Assembly: GCF_002127325.2 (NCBI RefSeq)
Contig: NC_035435.2
Location: 115,815,359-115,879,358, forward strand
DNA from: Helianthus annuus
Lineage: Eukaryota > Streptophyta > Magnoliopsida > Asterales > Asteraceae
Reading direction: 5' to 3'
DNA length: 64,000 nt
The notes below the pieces were generated by a model. It did no database searches and was not told the origin of the DNA. It was given only the letters and a program-made list of their open reading frames with translations. This document shows positions 28,326-41,326 of this stretch, one piece after another. Positions within the stretch are counted from its first letter, which is position 1, and each line of letters opens with the position of its first letter. The translations under genes were made by a program, and so were the position numbers.

Positions 28326-29500
28326 ATGGCTGACCCAAATGTAGTTAATAGTCATTCAAAGGAGGATGACAATGATAACGCCCAAATTAATATAACGGGC
28401 GCATAATTAAAAGCTTTAGTAGACGACGCTGTAAAGACGGCCTTAGATCGGCAATATGAAGAGTATAGCGAGTCTCGAAGCAGGACCCGATCTACACCAC
28501 ACTCTAAACCAAGAACCCATTCTGAACCTCACAGCAAACCACCCTCGACCCAGTCTAAGTCTAAGAAGGATGACGATCGGCACTCATCAAATGAGAATAG
28601 TGTCCGTCCTAAGAATAAAGTGTTCGATGATGCACCTCGCGCCAAGGGTTGCACGTATAAGTATTTTGTTTCCTGCAAACCCCGAGACTTTACTGGGGAA
28701 AAAGGCGTTGTGGATTGCATGACCTAGCTGGATGAAATGGACACTGTTGTGGACATTAGTGGTTGTGCTGAGAGGGATGTGGTGAAGTTTTATCCCAATC
28801 ATTTAAGGGTGAAGCCCTAGCGTGGTGGAGGTTATTGGTTCAAGCCTCAGGAAAGCTTGCTTTGTACAGCATGTCATGGGAGCAATTTATTGCTCTCATC
28901 AAAGAAAACTACTGCCCTCAAGACGAGGTCGAGAAGATAGAATCTGATTTCCTATCACTGGTCATGAAGAACCTAGACTGCCAGGCTTATCTCACAAGTT
29001 TCAACACCCTGTCAAGATTGGTTCCGTACCTTGTGACCCCGGAACCTAAACGGATCGCGCGTTTCATCGGGGGTCTGGCCTCGGAGATCAAAGCTAGCGT
29101 GAAGGCTTCTAGGCCTGCTACATTTAGATCCGTAGCAGATATATCTCTGTCTCTGACACTGGATGCAGTAAGACAGAGATCATTGCGAAATGCTGACACT
29201 GAGAAGAGGAAGATGATGATTCACGTAGGTCAAGCAAGAAGCATCGGGGAAATCGTGACCACAAGAAGGGATCAGAGACCAAGAAGAATGACCGACAGTC
29301 GGGCGATAGGCCCACGTGCAATGTTTGCAAGAAGCACCATTTCGGAAGGTGCAGGTATGAATAGAAATCCCAGCCGAAGGCATGTGGGATTTGCAAGTCC
29401 TCTGAGCATAGGACTCTTGAGTGCAAGAAACTCAAGGATGCAACTTGTTATAGTTGCAATGAAAAAGGGCACATCAAGACTAACTGCCCGAAGCTGGTGA
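28326..29500 (+). pseudogene. gag of the Tekay-like element (multiple lesions)
   Basis: ATG 28326. In-frame TAA at 28404-28406, TAG at 28725-28727 where related gag has a Trp codon, a one-base loss near 28789, a second one-base shift near 29200, and TAG at 29362-29364. The capsid motifs (C-T-Y-K-Y-F-V-S-C-K-P, L-A-W-W-R, N-Y-C-P-Q) and two zinc knuckles (C-N-V-C-K-K-H-H-F-G-R-C and C-Y-S-C-N-E-K-G-H) remain readable. Non-functional. Confidence 0.87.
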
Positions 29501-32331
29501 AGAAGGCTGAAGAAGGGAAAAAGACCAATGCCAGGGTCTTTCAGATGAATGTTCAAGAGGCTATCCAGAACGACAACGTCATAACCGGTACGTTCCTCAT
29601 TAATGATGTATTCGCAAGAATATTATTTGATTCTGGAGCAGATAAATCCTTCGTGGATAATAAGTTTTGTGAGTTGTTAAAATTTCCTGTTAAAGCCTTG
29701 AATGTAAATTATGAGGTAGACTTAGCTGATGGGACTATGGAAACAGTCTCAACTGTGTTAGATGGATGTGTCATATCCATTAGGAACCACTCATTTCCTT
29801 TATCCCTATTACCCTTTAAGCTAGCTGGTTTTGACGTAGTATTGGGTATGGATTGGTTATCGCATAACCAAGCCCAAATTTTGTGCAACAAGAAACAAGT
29901 GGTGATCAAGACTCCGTCTGGAGAACCACTTACCATTCAGAGAGATACTCGACATGGATTGCCTGCGCAAGTGTCTATGCTAAAGGCATCCAGATGTTTG
30001 AAGAAGGGATGTGTCATTTATATGGCACAGGTGACCATTGGTGAGGAGAAACCCAAGATTGAAGACATCCCAGTCATCTCTGACTATCCTGAAGTTTTCC
30101 CGGAAGAACTGCCTGGTTTGCCACCAGATAGGCAAGTGGAATTCAGTATCGACATCATTCCAGGAGCAGCGCCTATTGCAAGAGCACCTTATAGATTGGC
30201 ACCCACGGAAATGAAAGAATTGAGGACGCAGCTAGATGATTTGCTAGCCAAAGGTTTTGTTAGACCCAGTTCGTCTCCATGGGGAGCACCAATCTTATTC
30301 GTCAAAAAGAAAGATGGTTCGATGCGTCTATGCATCGATTACCGTGAACTTAATAAGATTACAATCAAGAATAGGTATCCTCTGCCCAGGATCGACGATC
30401 TGTTCGATCAGCTTCAAGGAGCGAGCTACTTTTCCAAGATTGATGTCAGGTCAGGCTACCATCAATTGAAGGTCAAGGACGAAGATGTGCACAATACTGC
30501 ATTTAGGACTCGTTATGGTCATTTCGAGTTCCTAGTGATGCCTTTTGGGCTCACTAATGCACCTGCCGCATTCATGGATCTCATGAATCGCGTCTGCAAG
30601 CCGTATTTGGATAAGTTTGTCATTGTCTTCATCGATGACATCCTCATATACTCAAAAAGTCAAGCTGACCACGAGAAGCATCTTCGATGTATTCTTAAAT
30701 TGCTTCATCAAGAAAAGCTTTATGCCAAATTCTCCAAATGTGAATTTTGGCTACGCGAAGTCCAATTCCTTGGACATGTAGTCAGTGAGCGTGGTACCCA
30801 AGTGGATCCCGCCAAGGTTGAAGCCGTCATGAATTGGCAGGAGCCGAAGACGCCTACGGAGATTCGCAGTTTCCTAGGTCTAGCAGGATATTACAGACGC
30901 TTCATCGAAAATTTCTCAAGAATTGTTGCACCCCTAACTTCTTTGACTAGAAAGAATATAAAGTTTAATTGGGGCCCTAAACAGCAAGAAGCTTTTGAGA
31001 CGTTATCCTTCAGGAAGCCCACTGTTCCCGATATGGGTTCCTATTTATGGAGGTCTTCGAGACGTTATCCTTCAGGAAGCCCACAGTTCCCGATATTCCG
31101 TTCATCCTGGAGCTGATAAAATGTACCAGGACTTGAAGGCAAACTTTTGGTGGATAGGCTTGAAGAAGTCTATAGCCACCTATGTAGCATAAGTGTTTGA
31201 CTTGTGCGCAAGTAAAAGCTGAACATCAAAAGCCGTCAGGCTTGCTGCAACAGCCTGAACTTCCCGAATGGAAATGGGAAATGGTGACGATGGATTTCAT
31301 CACCAAGTTACCAAAGACAAGGAAGGGAAACGATACAATATGGGTAATAGTTGATAGACTGACTAAGTCAGCACATTTCCTACCCATTAAAGAGACGTAT
31401 AGCTCTGACATGTTGGCACAATTGTACGTCGACAAGATTGTATCTCTGCACGGAGTACCCGTGGCTATTATTTCAGATAGGGATACCAGGTACACGTCTC
31501 ACTTTTGGAAAAGTTTCCAACAGTCTTTGGGCACGGCGTTTAAACTTCAGTATGGCTTACCACCCTCAGACAGATGGACAGAGTGAGCGTACAATCTAGA
31601 CGTTGGAAGACATGCTTCGTGCATGTGCGATCGACTTAGGTGGTAGTTGGGATAACCACCTACCATTGGTCGAGTTCTCCTACAACAACAGCTACCATAC
31701 GAGCATTAAGGCTGCACCTTTTGAAGCCCTATATGGTAGAAAGTGTAGAACGCCCGTTTGTTGGGCAGAAGTTGGAGATGTCCAGATGATAGGACCTGAT
31801 ATAATATTTGAAACGATGGACAAGATTGTCCAAATTCGCGATCGATTGAAAGCTGCCCGAGATAGGCAGAAAAGCTACGCAGATTTAAAGCGTAAGCCTT
31901 TCAATTTCGAAGTAGGCGACAAGGTATTGCTTAAGGTATCACCCTGGAAGAGGGTGATGCGATTCGGTAAGAAATGCAAGTTAAGCCCGAGATATATTGG
32001 ACCTTTCGAGGTAATCGAACGTGTCGGATCGGTTGCCTATAAATTAAACTTACCGGAAGAGCTAAGTGGTATCCACAATGTGTTCCACATCTGTAACCTG
32101 AAGAAGTGTTTCGCTGATGAATCACTAGTTATACCGCATACAGATGTACACATCGATGAAAGCTTAAAATTTGTTGAAAAACCTGTGTCGATCGAGGATC
32201 GACAGGTAAAGAAACTTCGCAGAATGTATATACCGATTGTGAAGGTAAAATGGGACGCCCGTAGAGGTCCCGAGTACACGTGGGAAGTAGAATCCACGAT
32301 GAAAGAAAAGTACCCTCATTTATTTCAATAA
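29501..32331 (+). pseudogene. pol of the Tekay-like element, RNase H deleted
   Basis: Protease (L-F-D-S-G-A-D) and RT ([25 protein letters not shown]) form one open frame to about 31004. There the sequence jumps from RT into integrase, so RNase H is missing. Integrase is broken by a frame change near 31190, another near 31540 and a TAG near 31599-31601. Its zinc region, D-D-E residues (S-D-R-D, D-R-W-T-E remnant) and a C-terminal chromodomain-like end ([14 protein letters not shown]) can still be followed to the stop at 32329-32331. Confidence 0.87.
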
Positions 32332-32351
32332 ATCTTGAGGTCGAGATTTCT

Positions 32352-32367
32352 TTTAAGGGGGTGAGGA
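32352..32367 (+). other. Polypurine tract, Tekay-like element
   Basis: TTTTAAGGGGGTGAGGA lies directly before the 3' LTR. The same tract precedes the outer LTR at about 35748-35764. Confidence 0.8.
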
Positions 32368-35300
32368 TATAACACCTCGAAAATTTGCGTCCTATAATGT
32401 ATTGACACGTGACATAAGTTTACACGTGGTAATAGATACTAAATAAGGGCTAAAGTTGATAAACATAGAAAGTATGTGAATCTGAGGGTTCAAAATGTCA
32501 ACGAGGGATAAATATATTGTACGGTAACCCTAAATGATGCCCGTACCTTCAAACGAATAAATCATGGATCGTACGGAATGAAATGTGGAAGAAAGTGAGA
32601 GATTACAAACTGCAGGGGTTAAATGTGTCAACATGTTTAAGTTATACCTCTGAGTGACCCTTTAACAAACCCGAGGCTTTGTAACAGTAAATTACGCTCA
32701 CTAGAATATACGATGTAAATTTCGCAAAGTTCCGTTTTAAAACGAGAAAGTTATGATCGAATTCGTATGCGAGGGGTTAAAAGCGTCAACATTGAAAGTT
32801 AGGACTTTTCGGGTAGTAATAAACTAACCGAGGACTTAACGGCGCGGGTAAAAGTCACGAGGCCCTTATACGTAAATAAAGAGGCCCAAAGTGCAAAGTT
32901 ACCCCTTCGAAACGCCAAAGGCCACCTGCAATAATGAAAAAGATTTGAAAAGCTTACTAACAGGTCTCAGGCGGGCCGCGTAAAAGTAGCAAAGGGTCTT
33001 ACGCGGGCCGCGCTGACAGTAAAGATATGGGCTCTGACATTGAGATTCAAGCGGGCCGCGTAAAGGTTGCATGATCATTGACGCAGGCCGCGTCAGCCTC
33101 CCAGATGAAGAAAATTCGGACAGAAGCACTGTTGAGTGTTTTAACCGACTTATATCATTATTGCAAGAGCATGGGCGCCCCCTAAACGTCCACTAGCACT
33201 CAGGGACAGTTGTTGATCATCCAAGAACACTTGTAGGCATTGTTGTCAATGATCTAAAGGCTTGTGAACACTATAAAAGGCCATGATGTTGCAACAATAT
33301 TCTTCACACCTTCTTCAACATTTCTGATCACTTCTGGAGCTCAAGAATACTCTCTTAGCATCTCTGGTCGTGTACTTAACTTCTGTAAGTGTGCTTAACC
33401 CTTTATGGTTTAGTTTTTGCTTAGATATAGCTAAAAAGTCAATCCGTCGTAATTAACGATTGACTTAACGGTTAATCACAAATGGTCCAGTGATTAATCA
33501 AAACAAAGGTAGTTATATGTTGGTAATCATGTGGGCATTAAACCCTTAAAAGGGCACCCTCTGATTCCCACTCTAACTAGTCCAAATGTCGGGTCAAAGT
33601 TGCTTAGAAAAAGTCAACAGAATGCTAACTTTCGATTTTATGCATAATCAGTAATGTGGATGGCGTGTAACCTGTTTTGACACTCATATAACATGATAAT
33701 AAGTATTATAACTGGTCTAAGCTTGTTTGATCCGACCATTTACTGTTTTGACCCGGTTCGGAACCGAAAGTCGTAAAACTTTGACTTTTGCTTTGACTTC
33801 AGTTCTGACCCGTTATGGTATGATTTAGATATGCCTTAGCACTCTCTTAGGACCAGGTTACATGATGGTATAACCCTCTGTGGCTGGTTCGTTGTTTGTC
33901 CGAGTCGTTTGCAAATTTCCTTTATATGCTTAAAAGTTGACCATAATGCCCTTTTGACTTTAAAACGAGAATTTTGGACACGTGAAAAGACAATAACCTT
34001 AGTTACTGATTTCTAAGCATGTCCCTGAAATTTCATGTCAATCCGAGGTCTAGAATAGGAGTTATGCAAATTAGCGCAATTAAGGAAACTTTAGTAATTA
34101 AACGGCGCAATTCGCATAAAGCCTATCTAAACCCAAATTTAGATACCAAACCTTTTACACACTGATGTAATATAATATTTTGAGATTTTTAAAGATTTTT
34201 AATTATTTTTAAACCTGCTCGTAACCTGCGGTTATGGCATTGATTCGGTAAATACCGAATATACCCTTTTCGGACGTAAAATGAGTTCTACAAGGTATTT
34301 TGACCCGAATCCAGTTACTACTGATTTTAAATAAATAATAGAGCATTTTGAACTTTATGACCTGTTCGGAAAACCCGGATTTCCGGTAGAACCCGGAAAA
34401 CTCTTTTATAATCTTTAAAATGACCAAAATACCCCTACGGGGCGTATGTTGGGATTAAACTCGTTACGGGCATAATGGAAGGTATCCTACTGATACCACA
34501 ACCTCTTTAGAGCATATTAACTTAGGAAACCTGTGTAGGACTCTTACGGTTACCCGTTACGCCTTTTAGGCGTACGTTTCGGTTTATGTAACTAGTTTAC
34601 ATAAACTGGCCGAAACGGGTCAAACCTTATCGTTTTTACCTCAAAATCTAGAATGTGTTTATATTACCCATATAAAACAAGTCTTCAAACTTGTTGGGAC
34701 CAAACCACATTCCATTCCCGGTTTTCGCCTTTCACGCAATTAAACCGTATTTATCCTTTGAAACTGACCGGTCTAAGCTAAGGCTAAATTAAAGACCCGT
34801 TAGGATTCTAATAGGTTGTTATTAACCTTCGTTCCAGAATAGGAGACCAGTAAAAGATACTTGCATTTGTTTATTGAGGTTATTACTTGCTCAGGTAAAT
34901 ACTTTTAACTTATTTTCCGTTATACGGGCTTGGGTTACGGTATATATAAAATACCGCTTGGTCGGGATTTTGACCCTAACTCATTAGTAGTTAGGTATTA
35001 TCAATATGACCCGTTTAAAAATTGGTTTTGTTGGCTTTACGCCTTTGGGAGCTTAATGACCATGTCCCGGATATCCTTGGCAGCATTTTACGAAATGGCC
35101 ACGACCTTGACACGCGGGTGTAGGCGTACACCCGACAATGTGTCTATATTTATAAAGGTATAACCGTTGGTTTTCCCGCCACGGCTTTATGCTATGTGGC
35201 GTGTCTATTAACCTTAAACCCGGCACGACCCGGGCGACTGAACGCATAGTGAACATGTAATTCTTTTACAAGATTAAATTTGATTAATTATCCCAAGTTA

Positions 35301-35702
35301 TAAGAGTTTGTGCCTTATGCATTCAAATCAATTTTATTAAACCTTTTACAAAAGTGTCGGTTGAATGTATTTACCAGTGTAAACTGACGTATTTTCCCCA
35401 AAAGCTTAAATGCAGGTTCTACACGAAATAGGCTGGCCACTCCTTAGCATCGTTAGAGTCTCGCAAGTTTGGGATGCCACTATCTGTTGAATAATATTTC
35501 TATTTTTATTTTGATCCCCTGTGGATTTATTTCGACTACTTGTGATACTTGGATATTACATTCGATGGTTGAAATATATCTATCTTTATGCTTCCGCTGT
35601 GCATTTAAATATTGTGTGGTTTGACCATATTGTTGCCAACTACGTCACGGTAATCCCCCACCGGGCCCACCGGTGAAACGTGTGGAAAATCGGGGTGTGA
35701 CA
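32368..35702 (+). repeat. 3' LTR of the Tekay-like element
   Basis: Begins TATAACACC, where the 5' copy has TGTAACACC, so the first G is mutated; ends GTGTGACA. GCGGGCCGCG words at 32970-33090 are better preserved than in the 5' LTR. Confidence 0.92.
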
Positions 35703-35707
35703 GGAAT

Positions 35708-35764
35708 TGACCGTATTACTCTGAGCAAATCTCGGGGTCGAGATTTCTTTTAAGGGGGTGAGGA
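35708..35764 (+). other. 3' internal end and polypurine tract of the outermost Tekay-like element
   Basis: After the GGAAT duplication, 57 bases containing GAGATTTCTTTTAAGGGGGTGAGGA match the end of the Tekay-like internal region (32336-32367). They mark the continuation of the host element interrupted at 22667. Confidence 0.7.
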
Positions 35765-38640
35765 TGTAACACCTCGTAAAATCGTGTCTAATAATGTGTT
35801 GACGCGTGTCCCTAATCCTAGCTATGTCAATCATTAACTAGGAGGGACTATTATTGCCAAACAATAAAAACTTTGAATATGCAAGGACTAAAGGTGTCAA
35901 CATGCTTAAACTAAGCCTCTGAGTGACCTTATACGGTATTCGTATTCTTTTAGTAAGCCACTTGTTGGATAAACGAAACCGTTTGCATTATAATTCAAAG
36001 GTTGTGCATCAAAGGGTTAAAAGTGTCAACATGTTAATTCTTACCTCTGAGTGACCTTTTGACGAACCCAGAGCGTAACGATGTTCGGTTATACTTCCAA
36101 GAATACCTACAACCTAACTTGAAGGGCCGAAAGTGCTAAATATGAAAGTTATATCAAGTTAAAAGGTTAAGGGGCTAAATGTGTCAACATTTAAAATGAT
36201 TTTGCTGATCCGGGTGAGTGTCGCGGGCCGCGACCTCCCCCTCTAAAATTCTACGCGGGCCGCGAGGCCTTGATCTGCAGCAGAATTATTTTTATTTTTA
36301 TCTTTCTTTGCTTGTTCTCCATACATACCACCCATACTCACATAAAATCAACTATATGGGTGTTAATTGTCTTTAAAACATGGTTTTACACATGTAGTGA
36401 TCCTATAATTACTTGGAAAACACACATTACACTTGTCAAGATCTTGTTCTTCTCAAATTAGTATAAATATGCCATGAGTCTTTCATTTTCACTTGCACCA
36501 TTTCTTTCTATCCTTCTCTTATGGGGACTCCTGATCATAAGGAAGCATATTCTAGTTGAAAAGATTGCTAGGACCCTTTGTAAGTGTTCCTAGCCACTAG
36601 TTTATGTTGTATAGGCTTTTAAGCCAAAAGTCAAGCGTTATCATAATAACGCTTAGACTTTTAGCTAGACCTTAAACGGTCAAGCCATTGTTCGCAACGA
36701 ACATGGCTACGTGATCGTAATTAGGTAGATGTTAATCTCTCAAAAGGGCACCTCCTAAGAATCATGTTTGCTAGGTCGATTGACGAGTCAAAGTAAATAT
36801 TAATTTAAAAAGTCAACGGGTCAGAAATTTTAAAATAATTGCGATCTGAGTTTAAGAGTGTTCTAAAATATGTTTTATCACTTAAACAACTTGGTAATAA
36901 TTATTAGAGAATGTGTAAACATGTTCGGCTCGTCAATTCCTGTTTTAGGGTCGGTTCGCAACCGAAAGTCGCGTAGTTTGACTTCTACGTTGACTTTTGG
37001 TTATAAACCGAATTAGACTAGTATGCTACTGATTTTAGGTTCCGTTATGATCATAATATAATGTAGTATAATCCCATAAGGTTATATTACACGATCAGAT
37101 TAGGAATCTAAGTTTATGAGCATGTTCCGTTATTATGTCATACTTTGACTAAAATGCCCTTTTGATTAAAAATAAGGTTTAAGACATAAATGAGCATGCA
37201 AGTGAGTTATGTACTGATAAGTAAACATATTTAGAATATTTTGGTGTTTATAAACTGGTCATAAACTGAGTTTAAGCATATGGTCGTAAACTATGCTTTT
37301 AAAAGGACTAAAATACCCTTTTAAGTATAAAATGAGTTTTAAATATAATTTTAGTATAAAACTCATTACCTACTGATATGATATTATAATTAGGATTATT
37401 TGGGATGCTAAGTTAGATTGTAAACTGAGTTTAACTTCAGTTTCGTATACAATGCCGATAAATGACGATAACGCCCTTATGGTACTTAAAATGTGTTTTA
37501 AGCATAATATTCAAACCAAACCTTTTACTTACTGATATTTTATGACAAATAAAATATTTTAATTATTCAAAGCTGGTCGTAACATCAGATTTCATAAATC
37601 TTCGCATAAATCATCATTTAACGACTTTAACGCCGTTTAGGCGCGTAGTATGGTTTTAAACCATATGTGTGAACCAAGACTTGTTACCTACTGATTTTAT
37701 AAACCATTTTAAATGTTTTTACAGTAGGTATAAGTTATGAACTCAGAATCACAAATAATGTCTCAAAACTATGTGTGAAATGACCAAAATGCCCTACGGT
37801 GCATAGTTTGGTCATAAAGCATAAACCACACATATATTTGATATCCTACTGATATGATATCATAATTTAAACATTTTTACAGAATGTTTATGACCATGAC
37901 ATCAGTTTACTTGCAAGCTCCTTTTATAAGTTGTAAATTTACCAAAATGCCCTTATAAGGCATAATTTAATTTTAAAACCTTAACGGGCATATAAGTTGA
38001 TATCCTACTGATATTATAACTTGGTTAAAGTGTATTGGCATATGGAACTTGTTTATGACTCATCCGGTTACTCGTTATCGCTTATACGCGTACGGTGAGA
38101 CTTACGTAACTAGTTTACATAAGTTTACCGAAAAGGGGTTTAACCTTATCGTTTTGATCTCAAAATCCAGAATGTACCTTGTTTACCCGTATTATACAAC
38201 TCCTAGTACTTGTTGGGTTTAAACCACATTCTATTCGGTATACGCTTAATCTAGCGAACCTATTCTTAAGTATCGGGTCATGTCTAAAGGAACTACCTTT
38301 GGCCCGTATACATTCTAACAGATAATAAATCTATTCATTCCAGACTATAGTACCCCCAGATAATTGGACTTGGGTCAATATACTTAGACTTGCGGTTTTT
38401 TTTGCCAAATATAGTCTTATTGATTGGAAGCTAGCAAAAAGGTAAATACTCTTGACTTATTTTAGTGTAAACTTGGGATGACAAATATGCCTCTTGGGAC
38501 GGTTATTACACAAGTAAGTCGCCTATGATTGCGCAAAAGTGTATGAATACGGTTTTATTCCGTTTACTTGATAATTACTGTTATTGGGGGTTATTAATAC
38601 CATGTCCGGACAACCCAATGGGTTAATCAAGCATATAATC
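35765..38640 (+). repeat. 3' LTR of the outermost Tekay-like element, first part
   Basis: Starts TGTAACACCTCGTAAAATCG. It resembles the 22668 LTR in order and motifs but is strongly diverged. It contains two CGCGGGCCGCG words at 36218-36265 and a TATAAATATGCCATG-type promoter near 36462-36475. It is cut at 38640 by the third element and resumes at 48455. Together the parts are about 3.3 kb, as expected. No gene is seen in it. Confidence 0.8.
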
Positions 38641-39417
38641 TGTGACAACTCGAGTTTCCAAGATTCCATTTTCGCATTTATTGCACGTTCATTGTTTGTT
38701 TAGTTGTTTACTTGCACAGTTAGTTTGCTGTGAAACTGTAACGTTTTGATTCAATTAAGTATATTGTATGTGAGCATGGTTATGTGTTACTTATGAAAGA
38801 TTTGTCAAATGTATGAACTTGGTGGTGAAACTGTGAATTATTTTGAGATGGTGTACTTATGTAAAAGATGATACTTAGGGATGTATAGAGTAATTAGTGA
38901 AATCCTAATCATTCTTAACCCTAATCATTCACTAATCATCACACAAAACCAAAACACGTACTTTCATATTCTCTGAATCTCTCTGGCAATCATCATCATT
39001 GGCACAAGTTCTTCATCACTCTTGATTTCCTCTCTTTGTCTAGAATCAATCCAAGGTAATTGTTTAATCATTGTTTGATGTTAATCGTTGATTGATTGAT
39101 TCATGCTAAACCCTAGTTCTTCGAATGATAATTCTGTGCTATTTGATTTATTCTGATTATTGAGAAATGAATAAGGTTGTTGTGAAATCAATTGCCTGAT
39201 GATTTAGATGTATGATATGTTAAAACTATTGATGATTGATTTGATTCTGCATTGTGAAAGTAAGAAATTAGGGTTTTCTGAATCTTGAGAACGTAACCGT
39301 TATATGAACTTGGTTAATACGTATGTTGATAGTCTGTGGATTAGGTCAGGGTTTTGTGAAGTCACAAAAGTCTAAGTTTTTGATCTGTATGTGTAGTCAG
39401 AGCTTTGTTTATGTTAC

Positions 39418-39895
39418 CCTTGTCCGAACTTTGTGATGTACATACATATTGGTCCGAATTTCTTAGACAAGTAAACATGTGGTCCGACCTTTGTTGTTTG
39501 TTGATGGTCCGAGCTTTATTATTGAGGCTCTTGTCCGAATTCTTGCTCATGAACTCATGGTCCGACCTTTTATTAGATAAGGTGGTCCGACTTTGTGACA
39601 AACAAGAGGGGTCCGAACCTTTGAAACCCTTGATGTCCGAGTTTTTGAAAGACACCAAGGGGTCCGAGTTTTTCATTAGGCAAAGGGGGGGTCCGACTTT
39701 ATATGAGGGGTTGGGTGTCCGAGTTTTAAGAGGAACAAGCCCCATGTCCGAGTTTTTGAGGGGCCTCCCCTGTCCGAGTTTAAAGGGGGGGAGCCCCTTG
39801 GTCCGACTTTTGTGGTGTTAAAACACTTTGTCTGACTTTTGTGGTGTTGTCCGAGTTTTTGGTGGATAATTTCTTGGTCCGAGTCTTATGCATGA
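39418..39895 (+). repeat. GTCCGA-word array inside the LTR
   Basis: GTCCGA followed by CTTT, GTTTTT or ATTT recurs 17 times at irregular 15-45 base spacing. The 3' LTR keeps the same array at 46888-47330. Not a simple tandem repeat. Confidence 0.8.
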
Positions 39896-40401
39896 ACATA
39901 CGATCTGAGTTTTGTTGACTGTCAAGTGGTTAATCTGTTAAGTGTTAACTGTGGGATATTTGTCAGATATGTAAAGTATATAACTGTTGTTTAGCCTGAT
40001 AATCCGTATAGTGTGTTATTGACTAACTACGTTAGAATTGACCAAGAACTCTGTCATATGATGCATAGTTGGATGAACGTGAAATATATCTGTTATGTGT
40101 TACATGACGATGATTGCTTAAAGACATTTCGTGAAATATATTGCATGCGAATCCCTGCGAGCTTGACTGATTTTGTTTACACGCATAACTATAGGACTTG
40201 ACTGATTTCCTGTGAGCACATAGTTTAACATACCGAGCAAACCAAGGTGAGTTCACACAGCCAAGGCATGGGGTTCCCAGGGTGGGAATGGGTTTTGGAT
40301 TATTTACTTGTACTTACCTAGCTTATGGAACTTAGTTATATGATCCTCGGGTGAGGAAGTGTTATTGATAAGATACGACTAGACTAGTGATACTTATAGA
40401 A

Positions 40402-40595
40402 CTGATCTTCGCACACACGCCGGGGCTGGCCGCGATAATATGACTAATCTTCGCACACATGCCTAAGAAGGCCGCAAACTATACACTAAACTTCGCACAC
40501 ATGCCGGGTGGCCGCGATGCAAATATACCTAGTCTAGAATACATGGAATTTTTCCCAAATCTTCGCATACATGCCTAGAGGGCCGCGATACGAAC
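40402..40595 (+). repeat. ~50-bp repeat, four units, in the LTR
   Basis: CTTCGCACACATGCC followed by a short G-rich spacer and GGCCGCGA is repeated four times, with AT-rich spacers. The same is seen at 47851-48040. Confidence 0.8.
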
Positions 40596-41008
40596 TAATA
40601 CGATACATGACTTAATGAACGAACACAAGGCTTACTATTCTATTATAATTACTGAACAAATTAACTGTGAACTCGCTCAACTAGTTGTTGACTCTCTGCT
40701 GCATGCCTTGCAGGACCTTAGGTATATATGGAGCTTGCACAGGGAGGAGCAGGTCATTGTGGAGCATGGATCGTGGATGTTATGTTAAACTTTATAACAC
40801 TTGAACTTATTAAATACATTGGGTTTTCATATTATGCTTCCGCTACTTAAACTATGTTTGTTTTGAACATCAATTGTATTGAATTGGGTTTTTACGAACT
40901 ACTTCGATTATTATATTCTATGTTCAATATGATTGATGGCTTGATCCTGTTCATGTCACGCCTCCAAGCGGTGATACTCCGCGGGTGGATTTTGGGGGTG
41001 TGACAGAT

Positions 41009-41026
41009 TGGTATCAGAGCCATTGG
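41009..41026 (+). other. Primer binding site (initiator Met tRNA type), third element
   Basis: TGGTATCAGAGCCATTGG begins three bases after the LTR end. Confidence 0.85.
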
Positions 41027-41326
41027 TTATAGAGAACTTGGTTTTAATAAGGGGAAAACGTTTTTATTAAAACCAGACTATAACCAGTACAGTGCTCAAC
41101 GACCCACAACGACGCTTCGCTCCACGTGCAAGACTCAACATCCTAGGTAATAAGGTTTATGTTTATTGCCTACTTGCTAGAATTACATAGAACTTTGCTC
41201 GTGGTATGCTTAGATTACATTGCTCACTATCTGTTATTGCTTGAGAACACTTGTGCGCTTACACTCTTCTGTCATCGCACTATTCGCGAACCTTTCTCAC
41301 TTATGTTGCCTTTGATGTGAAGATCA

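Larger units (their letters stand above)
22668..35702 (+). mobile_element. Tekay-like Ty3/gypsy chromovirus with 3.3-kb LTRs (13,035 bp)
   Basis: LTRs 22668-26001 (3334 bp) and 32368-35702 (3335 bp) have TGTAAC (TATAAC in the 3' copy) and GTGTGACA ends. GGAAT flanks both sides (22663-22667, 35703-35707). An initiator-Met-type primer site, an upstream extra ORF, gag, protease, RT, integrase and a chromodomain-like C-terminus follow in order. LTR differences are scattered at roughly 1-2% by eye. RNase H is deleted and gag-pol has several stops and frameshifts. Confidence 0.93.
38641..41005 (+). repeat. 5' LTR of the third element
   Basis: 2365 bp. Holds an irregular array of 17 GTCCGA words (39418-39895) and a four-unit GC-rich repeat (40402-40595). 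ORFs on both strands across the GTCCGA array follow from its composition and are shared by both LTRs. Confidence 0.93.

Noticed and set aside
39362..39821. Overlapping 127- and 138-codon ORFs on both strands
   Set aside because: They lie wholly in the LTR, recur in the 3' LTR, and exist because the GTCCGA words lack stops; no start context or domain.
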